In this document: in pieces, positions 55,999 to 62,700 of the stretch
Layout: each line of letters starts with the position of its first letter
Position numbering within the stretch: the first letter of the stretch is position 1
NCBI RefSeq assembly: GCF_026810505.1
Contig: NZ_CP101750.1
Location: forward strand, 4,617,254 to 4,681,253
DNA from: Streptomyces sp. Je 1-369
GTDB taxonomy: Bacteria > Actinomycetota > Actinomycetes > Streptomycetales > Streptomycetaceae
Direction of reading: 5' to 3'
DNA: 64,000 nt
Notes under the pieces: generated by a model
What the model was told of the DNA's origin: nothing
The model's database searches: none
Seen by the model: only the letters and a program-made list of their open reading frames with translations
Translations under genes and position numbers: made by a program

Positions 55999-57248
55999 CA
56001 CAACACCCGCGTCTGGCCGGTGCCCCAGACCACGTTCTTCACCGCGGTGAGCGCCTCGACCCCCATGGGGCCGCGGACGTGGAGCTTCTGCGTGGATACG
56101 CCGATCTCGACCCCGTACCCGAACTCACCGCCGTCGGAGTAGCGGGTCGAAGCGTTGACGAAAACACTCCCCGCGTTCACGGACTGGGCGAATCGGCGTG
56201 CGACAGCCAGGTCTCCGGTGACAATGCCCTCGGCATTGAAGGTGCCCCAGCGGCGGATGTGGGCGATGGCCTCGTCGGCGTCGGCGACGACGCGGACCGC
56301 GAGCACTGGCGCCAGGTACTCGGTGCCCCAGTCCTCCTCCGTGGCCGCCACGGCCTTCGGCCACACCCGCTGGACCGTTTCACAGCCGCGGATCTCGACC
56401 CCGTGGTCCGCGAACGCGTCCAGCACGCCCGGCAGCCAGTCGGCGGCGAGATCGTTGTGGACCAGCAGGGTCTCCATCGCGTTGCAGACGCTCGGTCGCG
56501 ACGTCTTGGCGTTGATGGCCACCTCGGTCGCCATCGTCGGGTCGGCTGCCGCGTCGATGTAGGTGTGGCAGTTGCCCGCTCCGTCGATGACGGCCGGGAC
56601 GGTCGCGTTCTCTTCCACCGAAGCGATCAGAGCCGGGCCGCCCCTGGGCACGAGCAGGTCGACGTAGCCCTTCGCGCGCATCAGATCGAGCGCCGCCTCC
56701 CGCGACGGGTCGCTGATCAACTGGACGGCCGCGGCGGGAACGTCGTCGTGCAGGGCGATCGCCTCGGACAACGCCTCCATGATCGCCGCGTTGGTCTCCA
56801 TCGCTGTCGATGAGCCGCGCAGCACGGCGCAGTTTCCGGACTTCAGGCAGAGGGCGGCGACCTCGGCGGTGACGTTCGGCCGGGCCTCGTAGATGACGGC
56901 CACCACACCGAGCGGCTCCCGCACCTGTTCGACGAGCAGGCCGTTGGGGCGGGTCCAGCCCTTGACGATCTGGCCCACCGGATCAGGCTGCGCCATGACC
57001 GTACGGATCGCCTTCACCAGGCCGTCCATGCGGCGGTCGTTCAGGGTGAGGCGGTCGATGAGAGTCGGGACGACTCCCGCCTCACGGGCGGCGGCGACGT
57101 CCCGCCGGTTCGCCTCGGCGATCGGCTGCCTGTGCCGGTCCACCGCGGCCGCCATGTCCGAAAGTAACTGGTCCTTCTTCGCGGTGGTCAGCTGTCCGAC
57201 CACCGCTGAAGCAGCCAGAGCGTTCTCGCAGATCTCAGTCACCGACAT
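55998..57248 (-). CDS. proA: Gamma-glutamyl phosphate reductase (glutamate-5-semialdehyde dehydrogenase)
   Basis: 416 aa from the ATG at 57248 (MSVTEICENALAASAV). It reduces gamma-glutamyl phosphate to glutamate-5-semialdehyde with NADPH. Signatures: EANRRDVAAAREAG, PLGVVAVIYEARPNVT, the catalytic Cys in VIDGAGNCHTYID, and TRYSDGGEFGYGVEIGVSTQKLHVRGPMG at the C-terminus, all intact. It overlaps proB by 14 bp and the aminotransferase by 1 bp. Streptomyces normally has a housekeeping proBA elsewhere (from memory, near obg), so this looks like a dedicated second copy serving the neighbouring cluster. Confidence 0.93.
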   Translation of the reverse strand: MSVTEICENALAASAVVGQLTTAKKDQLLSDMAAAVDRHRQPIAEANRRDVAAAREAGVVPTLIDRLTLNDRRMDGLVKAIRTVMAQPDPVGQIVKGWTRPNGLLVEQVREPLGVVAVIYEARPNVTAEVAALCLKSGNCAVLRGSSTAMETNAAIMEALSEAIALHDDVPAAAVQLISDPSREAALDLMRAKGYVDLLVPRGGPALIASVEENATVPAVIDGAGNCHTYIDAAADPTMATEVAINAKTSRPSVCNAMETLLVHNDLAADWLPGVLDAFADHGVEIRGCETVQRVWPKAVAATEEDWGTEYLAPVLAVRVVADADEAIAHIRRWGTFNAEGIVTGDLAVARRFAQSVNAGSVFVNASTRYSDGGEFGYGVEIGVSTQKLHVRGPMGVEALTAVKNVVWGTGQTRVL

Positions 57249-58326
57249 GGCTCGACTCCAGGAGTTGCACGTAATCCGACGGGTGGAACAGCAGGGAATC
57301 CGGCGCGTTGAGGGAGTTCGCGGCCAGCCGTACGCTGCCCCGCGCGACCGCCCTCGCGTTCGGCCCGGCGATGTCGACGACATCGCCTGCCTCGAAGGAA
57401 CCTCGGAGGCCGGTGGCGTGGCCGCGCCACACCGGCTGGCCTTGTCCAACGGCCTGGAGTCCGTGCGGGTTGCACACGACCGTGCCCCGCGGCGGCGTAC
57501 GGAAGGCCCGCCAGAGACGACCGAGATCAGGTGGGTCGACGGACAGCGGCCGTGGTGGGAATGCGGTGCCGACCGGATCTCCCCGGTGGGCGGCGAGCAG
57601 AGCGGACGGATCGGCGGCGTGCGCGATCACGGTTCTGACTCCGGCGTGCGTCGCGATCCAGCACGCACTCAGCTTGGCCAGCATCCCGCCGGTGCCGCCC
57701 GCACCCGCCCCGCCGATGACGGCCGCCTCGATCGTGGTCACCTCGTCCACTGCCTCGGGGATGGGCCTCGGCCGCCCGCCCGGCAGGGGACGTCCCTGGT
57801 CGTAGAGTCCCGGCACATCGGTCAGCAGCAGGAGGAGTCCGGCTCGCAGATACCCGCTGAGCACCGCTGCCAGGACGTCATTGTTGCGAACCCCGAGTAC
57901 GTCATTCTCGTTTACGACAGGAACAACGGACAGCGTCCGCATCAGTTCCAGTGCGGGCCGGAGCTCAGCGCCGCGTTCGGGTTCCGTGAGGTCGGCGGGG
58001 GTGAGCAGGAGCTGGGCCGTTTCAATTCCCAGTTCGGCGAAACGTTCCCGTAGCGCCGAGTAGAGGAATCCCTGACCCAGTGCCGCGGCGGTCTGACGCG
58101 CCGCAGGCGTAGCGGTGGACAAGGCCTCGTGCCTTGTCCGGCCCATCGCTATTGCCCCCGAAGTGACAAGGACCGGGGCAAGACCTGATTCAATGCCGGC
58201 CACCACGGTGGTGCAGAGCATGCCGACCTTTTCCAGGTCCAGCTTTCCTCCGGTGACCAGTGAAGAAGTACCGACCTTGATCACTACGCTTTTGCTCGGC
58301 GAATTGGTTTCCAGTCGCGTAGTCAC
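57235..58326 (-). CDS. proB: Glutamate 5-kinase
   Basis: 363 aa from a GTG at 58326 (VTTRLETNSPSKSVVIKVGTSSLVTG); the frame runs upstream through the intergenic region but without coding character. The amino-acid kinase fold shows VIKVGTSSLV, LVTSGAIAMGR and VPVVNENDVLG (glutamate-binding), followed by a C-terminal PUA domain (RGSFEAGDVVDIAG...ARGSVRLAANSL). It phosphorylates the gamma-carboxylate of glutamate, normally under proline feedback. The proA gene overlaps its end. It is the first leftward gene of the cluster, divergent from the 19-residue peptide ORF with 414 bp between. Confidence 0.92.
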   Translation of the reverse strand: MTTRLETNSPSKSVVIKVGTSSLVTGGKLDLEKVGMLCTTVVAGIESGLAPVLVTSGAIAMGRTRHEALSTATPAARQTAAALGQGFLYSALRERFAELGIETAQLLLTPADLTEPERGAELRPALELMRTLSVVPVVNENDVLGVRNNDVLAAVLSGYLRAGLLLLLTDVPGLYDQGRPLPGGRPRPIPEAVDEVTTIEAAVIGGAGAGGTGGMLAKLSACWIATHAGVRTVIAHAADPSALLAAHRGDPVGTAFPPRPLSVDPPDLGRLWRAFRTPPRGTVVCNPHGLQAVGQGQPVWRGHATGLRGSFEAGDVVDIAGPNARAVARGSVRLAANSLNAPDSLLFHPSDYVQLLESSHVGD

Positions 58327-58740
58327 GGTGAGCCATCGTTCCTGGCCATGTTGTGTTCTCGATGTGCTGCCGATGTGCTGGTGCTGTAGGCGGTCGGTCA
58401 TCGGCCCCCAGCTGGGTAAAAGTGCCCTGGTCAGGGGGCATTTACTGGGGGAGGCGGGCTGATTGGGCGACGTCTTCCCGGAGACTCGGGACCTGCGTAC
58501 CGATGATTTTCTGCCACGTTCCGTCCGGGCCTCGCGATGCCGGTGACGGGCCGTGTGGCCTTGGCTTTTCCGCCCTGGACCGCTGGTTTTTGTGCGCTGT
58601 GCCGGGGGGTATGAAATGAGCCGCATCTGTTCACACGGCCGGTGCCCCGTTGACTTTTCAAGATGCGGGGCGGGAAGGTCGCTACGCCGGATATCAAAAT
58701 GAACCTGGCTTTGTCGATCTTGAGAAGGGAGGTGTTTTTC
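58327..58740. promoter_or_regulatory. Divergent promoter region at the centre of the putative cluster
   Basis: 414 bp without a convincing gene on either strand. It is less GC-rich than its surroundings, especially 58610-58740. An imperfect inverted repeat (GTAAAAGTGCCC at about 58416-58427 against GGGCATTTAC at about 58437-58446) may be an operator. A -35-like TTGACT lies at 58650-58655 on the rightward side, but no clean -10 is seen at standard spacing. An in-frame ATG at 58699 would lengthen the peptide ORF by 14 codons but has a poor ribosome site. Confidence 0.5.
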
Positions 58741-58800
58741 ATGTCGGAGAAGGACTTCATGGGTACCCGTGACGGCGAGCAGGACACCACCAAGTGGTAG
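58741..58800 (+). CDS. 19-residue peptide ORF heading the rightward operon
   Basis: The ORF reads MSEKDFMGTRDGEQDTTKW and stops with TAG. The ATG is preceded by AAGGGAGGT at ideal 7-8 base spacing, among the best ribosome sites in the window, which is the main argument that it is translated. The peptide is short, charged and free of Cys, ending in Thr-Thr-Lys-Trp. It sits just ahead of a strong hairpin and a coupled four-gene operon, the position typical of ribosomal peptide precursors (compare PqqA, a tiny precursor of a cofactor). The alternatives are a regulatory leader peptide with a terminal Trp codon, or a chance ORF. No homologue is recognised. Confidence 0.6.
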   Translation: MSEKDFMGTRDGEQDTTKW

Positions 58801-58833
58801 TACTGCTCGCTTCGTCCGCGAAGTAGCATTCCG

Positions 58834-58862
58834 CCGCCCGCACGCTGCAAGCGTGCGGGCGG
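58834..58862 (+). terminator. Strong hairpin between the peptide ORF and the operon genes
   Basis: CCGCCCGCACGCT pairs perfectly with AGCGTGCGGGCGG over 13 bp with a GCA triloop, followed by a short pyrimidine run (CTTCC). It lies 34 nt after the peptide stop and 32 nt before the next start codon. It can act as a partial terminator that makes the peptide message more abundant than the enzyme message, or as an attenuator. Confidence 0.75.
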
Positions 58863-58893
58863 CTTCCAAGACGGCTTTCAGGGGAGATTTCTG

Positions 58894-60273
58894 GTGGTAG
58901 GGCATCTAGTTTCGGAAACCGTTGTGATACCGCCTGAGTACCTCAAGTTGGACGGGTCCAGCGACGAGCAGTACTGGACATCCATCCGTTCCCTGATTGC
59001 CCTTGTCGACCAGCACGGCCAGGATTCCTCAAGTATTCCCCTCCTGATGAGCCTCTCCGCGCGCCACCCCGAGTGGCCCGTGCGGGCCGCCGCGGTCCGC
59101 ATCCTGGCCGGCCGGCACCGGCATGTTCCCGAAGCGGCGTCAGCGGTGGCGGCGGCCAGCCACGACCCGGTGGACTGGGTGGCCTTCACCGCCCTCAAGA
59201 TGGCGACCGAGTACCGCATCGATGCCGCTGTACCGGACCTCATCCGGATCTCCGGGTGGCCCAGCAACTTCACGCGCAAGGACTTCACGCGCAAACCCGT
59301 CGGCTGTGGTGCGGCCTTCACCAAACGCGCCCTCCTGGCCATCTTCGGCACCACTGACCCGGACCGGCTGAGGCAGTTGGAGGACGAGTACTTCGCCGGG
59401 ATGCAGACCCGGATCCGCGCACAGGCCACGCGATCCCGGCGCAACCAGGATGTGGTGCTGGTGCCGGAGGGCCCCTTCATGGCGGGGGTGTCGAAGCCCG
59501 GCAGTGGCCCCTTCCGGATGACGCAGGGCGACAACCCGCTCCGCGCCGAGGACCTGTCCGCGTACTACATGGACCGCACTACGGTGACCAATGCCCGGTA
59601 CGCGGAGTTCCTGGCGGACACCGGCGGGTCCACGGAGTTCGACCACCCGGATCAGCCGGAACAGCCGGAGCGCCGCCCCCACCAGCCCGTGCACTGGCAT
59701 GATCCGCGGTTCAACGCCCCGGAGATGCCCATCGTGGGGGTCGACTGGTACGACGCGTGGGCGTTCGCCCGGTGGAGCGGCGGCACTCTGCCGTCCGAGC
59801 TGCAGTGGGAGAAGGCGGCGCGGGGCACGGACGGCCGTATCTACCCCTGGGGAAACGACTGGGATCCGGACCGCGTCAACTTCGTGGCACGCTCGTACGG
59901 CACCGCGGTCGCCGACCTGGACGAACTCGAAGCACTGCTGGTGACCACGACCGACACCGACGTACCGGAGCATCCGGTGCTTCCCTCCGACAGCCTGCCG
60001 GCGGGTGCGAGCCCGTACGGGGCCCTGCAGATGTCGGGGAACGTGTGGGAACTGACCCGGACGAACTTCTACACCGGCCAGGACATGGATCCGTTCTTCA
60101 AGGGCCGGCATCCCATGGAGTTCATGAACCGCAAGGACGCCTTCCACGTGCTGCGCGGCGGCACCTGGACCTCGCCGCAGACCTGCCTGACCACGTTCTA
60201 CCGGGGCAAGGACCTGATCACCGACTTCCACAACGAGGTGGGTTTCCGCTGCGTCTACGAGGTGGCGGAATGA
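58894..60273 (+). CDS. HEAT-like/SUMF1 (formylglycine-generating-enzyme-like) fusion protein
   Basis: 459 aa from a GTG with GGGGAG seven bases upstream. Residues 1-175 form paired helices typical of HEAT repeats (LMSLSARHPEWPVRAAAVRILAGRH, SAVAAASHDPVDWVAFTALKMA). Residues 185-459 are a SUMF1/FGE-sulfatase fold: MTQGDNPLRAEDLSAYYMDRTTVTNARYAEFL, VGVDWYDAWAFARWSGGTLPSELQWEKAARG, RIYPWGNDWDPD, MSGNVWELTR, VLRGGTWTS and final NEVGFRCVYE. The active-site Cys pair of true FGE seems incomplete (one Cys in SPQTCLTTFYRG), and the His3 iron site of EgtB is absent. It overlaps the next gene by 4 bp. A peptide-binding or oxidative role on the nearby 19-mer is speculation. Confidence 0.83.
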   Translation: MVGHLVSETVVIPPEYLKLDGSSDEQYWTSIRSLIALVDQHGQDSSSIPLLMSLSARHPEWPVRAAAVRILAGRHRHVPEAASAVAAASHDPVDWVAFTALKMATEYRIDAAVPDLIRISGWPSNFTRKDFTRKPVGCGAAFTKRALLAIFGTTDPDRLRQLEDEYFAGMQTRIRAQATRSRRNQDVVLVPEGPFMAGVSKPGSGPFRMTQGDNPLRAEDLSAYYMDRTTVTNARYAEFLADTGGSTEFDHPDQPEQPERRPHQPVHWHDPRFNAPEMPIVGVDWYDAWAFARWSGGTLPSELQWEKAARGTDGRIYPWGNDWDPDRVNFVARSYGTAVADLDELEALLVTTTDTDVPEHPVLPSDSLPAGASPYGALQMSGNVWELTRTNFYTGQDMDPFFKGRHPMEFMNRKDAFHVLRGGTWTSPQTCLTTFYRGKDLITDFHNEVGFRCVYEVAE

Positions 60274-61691
60274 TACGGCTGACATCGCTCGGTCATGCCG
60301 CCGTGCTGGTCGAGACAGCGACCCAGCGCATCCTGGTCGACCCGTGGCTGACGCAGCGCCTCGACCGCTTCTGGGAGCACCACCCGGAAGTACCCGACGG
60401 TCTGAGCCGGGTCCTCGACGGCGGTGTCGACCACATCGTCTTCAGCCACCACCACTTCGACCACCACCACTTCCCCTCGCTGGCCAAGATCCTCGACGAC
60501 AGCGATGTCGACTTCGACGAGAGCCCGCGACGGGCACCGGAGACCAACTGCGTCTTCCCCGTGGGCCCGGCGTTGCCGCGGTTCACCGCCTCCGGACTCG
60601 GCCACCAGGCCATGCCGTGGACGCTGCGCAGGCTGGGATTCGAACGGCTCACCCCCGTGACTCCGGGAGACACCGTGCAGCTCGGCGACGTGCTGGTGCG
60701 GACCTTCGTGTCCCACGTGCCGTTTCCCGAGATGAGCCTGTTGCTCCAGACCTCCGACGGGAACGTCATGCTGTGCGGGGACTCGATCCTGCACGAGTCG
60801 ACCGTTCAGTTCTTCGACCGGCCCGACGCCCCCCGCGTGGATGTCGCCTTCGTGCCGGCGCACAGCGTCTCACCGCCCGGGGTGCTGACCGAGCGACGGC
60901 CGCTCGTCGACCCCGAGGGCGTCAAGGCGCGGGCGCGGGCCAACTTCGACCACTACGTCACGACGCTGAACGCCCGGCTCACCATCCCGTCCTCGTTCGG
61001 ATGGAAGGTCAGCGGTGAAGGAGCCGAGGACTACGACTGGTGCAATCGCACCATCTTTCCGTTCACCCCGTTCGAGGCGCTCCAACGGCTGCGTGAACTC
61101 GATCGCCGGGGCGCGCTGTGGGGGCCCGGGCAGGTCCTTGAGATCCATGAGGGGACGACCGTTCTGCACCACGCCCCCTCGGCGCCGGACGGCTACGACT
61201 TCGAGTCGCTGTTCGCCGAGGTGACGATGGACCCCGACTTCGTCGTACCCGCCTTCGACCCCGAGCGCGATTGCTGGGGGCGGCAGACCCGGGACAACGA
61301 GCGGCTCATCGGTGAGCTCATGGAGCTCCTGGTCGGCACGGACTTCTGGTACCGGGCGCTGGACAGTGGTGCGAGCCACACGCTGTCCCTGCACGGCGAC
61401 GACGGTGTGACATCGGCGTATCTGCTGGAGCCGGTCAGCGGCCGGGTGGTGCACATCGGCACGGGAGCGGCCAGAAAGCACACGGCGGAGGACAGCGGGT
61501 ACACCGAGATCGCCGCCGGCACGCTCCAGTCCCTGCTCGACGGCGAGTTGCTGTTCGGCAGCTCGTACGTCCTGTGGGCGAGCAACAGCAACCTGCTGTC
61601 CGCGGTGTTCCACCACCCCGTCTATTACACGCGCTACGTCGAGCAGGTGCTGGGCGCCGCCGCGGGCAGTGAACGAAAGATCGATGCATGA
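60270..61691 (+). CDS. Metallo-beta-lactamase-fold protein
   Basis: 473 aa. The N-terminal 250 residues are an MBL fold (MIRLTSLGHAAVLVETATQRILVDPWL) with the metal motif HIVFSHHHFDHHHFPSL near residue 60, then FVSHVPFPEMSLLLQT, LCGDSILHES and VAFVPAHS supplying further ligands. This resembles the branch containing UlaG- and CMP-Neu5Ac-hydroxylase-like proteins more than glyoxalase II. The C-terminal 200 residues (PFTPFEALQRLRELD, FVVPAFDPERDCWGRQTRDNERLIGELMELL) contain a domain I do not recognise. It is coupled by 4-bp overlaps on both sides, so it belongs to the same operon. Confidence 0.84.
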   Translation: MIRLTSLGHAAVLVETATQRILVDPWLTQRLDRFWEHHPEVPDGLSRVLDGGVDHIVFSHHHFDHHHFPSLAKILDDSDVDFDESPRRAPETNCVFPVGPALPRFTASGLGHQAMPWTLRRLGFERLTPVTPGDTVQLGDVLVRTFVSHVPFPEMSLLLQTSDGNVMLCGDSILHESTVQFFDRPDAPRVDVAFVPAHSVSPPGVLTERRPLVDPEGVKARARANFDHYVTTLNARLTIPSSFGWKVSGEGAEDYDWCNRTIFPFTPFEALQRLRELDRRGALWGPGQVLEIHEGTTVLHHAPSAPDGYDFESLFAEVTMDPDFVVPAFDPERDCWGRQTRDNERLIGELMELLVGTDFWYRALDSGASHTLSLHGDDGVTSAYLLEPVSGRVVHIGTGAARKHTAEDSGYTEIAAGTLQSLLDGELLFGSSYVLWASNSNLLSAVFHHPVYYTRYVEQVLGAAAGSERKIDA

Positions 61692-62698
61692 CCGTGGAGC
61701 ACGGACAGCGAGTGACCATCACCCACGAGAGCAAGTGCCTGCTGGCCAACCCTCTGGGGGATCCGCATCTCCGCACGGTCGAGGTTCTGCTGCCTCCTGG
61801 ATACCGCTCCGACGAACGGCTTCCGGTCGTCTACTGGCTCCCCGGATACGGCGCGACCGCCTCGCTCACCAGCCGGAGCATCGTGTTCGGCGGTTCCGTG
61901 GCCGAACGCGTGCGGACGGGCATGGCGCAGGGGACGATTCCCCGCGCGCTGGTCGTGGTGCCCGACTGCACGACCGCCTACGGCGGCTCGCAGTACATCA
62001 ACTCCCCCGCGTGCGGCGACTACTCCGACTACCTCGCCGAGGTGGTCGCCGAAGTCGACCAGCGCTTCCGCACCCGCCCCGGCCCCGCGTGGCGGGCCAT
62101 CGGCGGCAAGTCGAGCGGAGGTTACGGTGCCCTGGTCGCCGGCATGCGCAGCGATCTCTTCGGCGCGGTGCTGGCCCATTCACCGGACGCGGGTTTCGAG
62201 CACTCCTATCTGGGGCTCCTGCCCGGAGCCCTGGACACGATGCGGGACGCAGGAGGCGTGACGGCCTTCCTCGGACGGCGCGGCACCGGGCCGCACGACG
62301 GACAGTTCATGGTGGCCATGAGCCTTCTGGCCATGGGCATGTGCTACGCGGACGAGGTGCCGTCCGATCCGGCCGACGCGCTGCCCTGCGACCCGGAGAC
62401 GGGGGTGTTCCGGCCCGCGGTCTGGCAGACCTGGCTCCGTCACGATCCGGTACGCATGGTGCCCGGACATCTCGGCCGGCTCAGGGACCTGCGGCTGCTG
62501 CACCTGGACACGGGGCAGCGCGATGAGTACCACATGCACTGGGGCGCCCGCGCCTTGCACGCCACCTTGGCCGCGCACGGGATCAGCCATACGTACGGGG
62601 AACACGACGGCGGCCATCAGGGCATCGAGCACCGCTTCATCGAGTCGCTCTCCCTCCTGAAACAGCTCTGGCGCGGCGACCGAGAAGGAGCGCGGTAG
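61688..62698 (+). CDS. Esterase-fold alpha/beta hydrolase (EstD/FrsA-like)
   Basis: 336 aa. Alpha/beta-hydrolase of the putative-esterase family: VEVLLPPGYRSDERLPVVYWLPGYGATAS, VVVPDCTTAYGGSQYINSPACGDYSDYLAEVVAEVDQRFRT, nucleophile elbow IGGKSSGGYGALVAG with Ser near residue 140, and a C-terminal GEHDGGHQGIEHRF carrying the probable catalytic His. There is no signal peptide. In this context it could hydrolyse an ester, thioester or peptide bond to release a product. It overlaps the upstream gene by 4 bp and is 2 bp from the asparagine-synthetase-like gene. Confidence 0.86.
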   Translation: MTVEHGQRVTITHESKCLLANPLGDPHLRTVEVLLPPGYRSDERLPVVYWLPGYGATASLTSRSIVFGGSVAERVRTGMAQGTIPRALVVVPDCTTAYGGSQYINSPACGDYSDYLAEVVAEVDQRFRTRPGPAWRAIGGKSSGGYGALVAGMRSDLFGAVLAHSPDAGFEHSYLGLLPGALDTMRDAGGVTAFLGRRGTGPHDGQFMVAMSLLAMGMCYADEVPSDPADALPCDPETGVFRPAVWQTWLRHDPVRMVPGHLGRLRDLRLLHLDTGQRDEYHMHWGARALHATLAAHGISHTYGEHDGGHQGIEHRFIESLSLLKQLWRGDREGAR

Positions 62699-62700
62699 GC

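Noticed and set aside
54832..58326. LysW-type amino-group-carrier pathway for the kinase/reductase/aminotransferase trio
   Set aside because: The kinase and reductase match ProB (with PUA domain) and ProA, not LysZ/LysY, and no LysW-like carrier or LysX ligase is visible. The 19-residue peptide does not end in the Glu-rich carrier motif.
28637..58426. Shared 13-mer TGGGTAAAAGTGC at 28637-28649 and 58413-58425
   Set aside because: A single 13-bp match between two intergenic regions is not surprising in 64 kb, and no second site or common regulator supports it.
58699..58800. 33-residue version of the peptide starting at the in-frame ATG at 58699
   Set aside because: The upstream ATG has no good ribosome site, while the internal ATG at 58741 has AAGGGAGGT at ideal spacing; the longer form remains a minor possibility.
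60270..61691. PqqB homologue, suggested by the peptide plus MBL-fold combination
   Set aside because: No PqqC, PqqD or radical-SAM PqqE is present, the peptide lacks the Glu-Tyr pair of PqqA, and the C-terminal half of the MBL protein is different.
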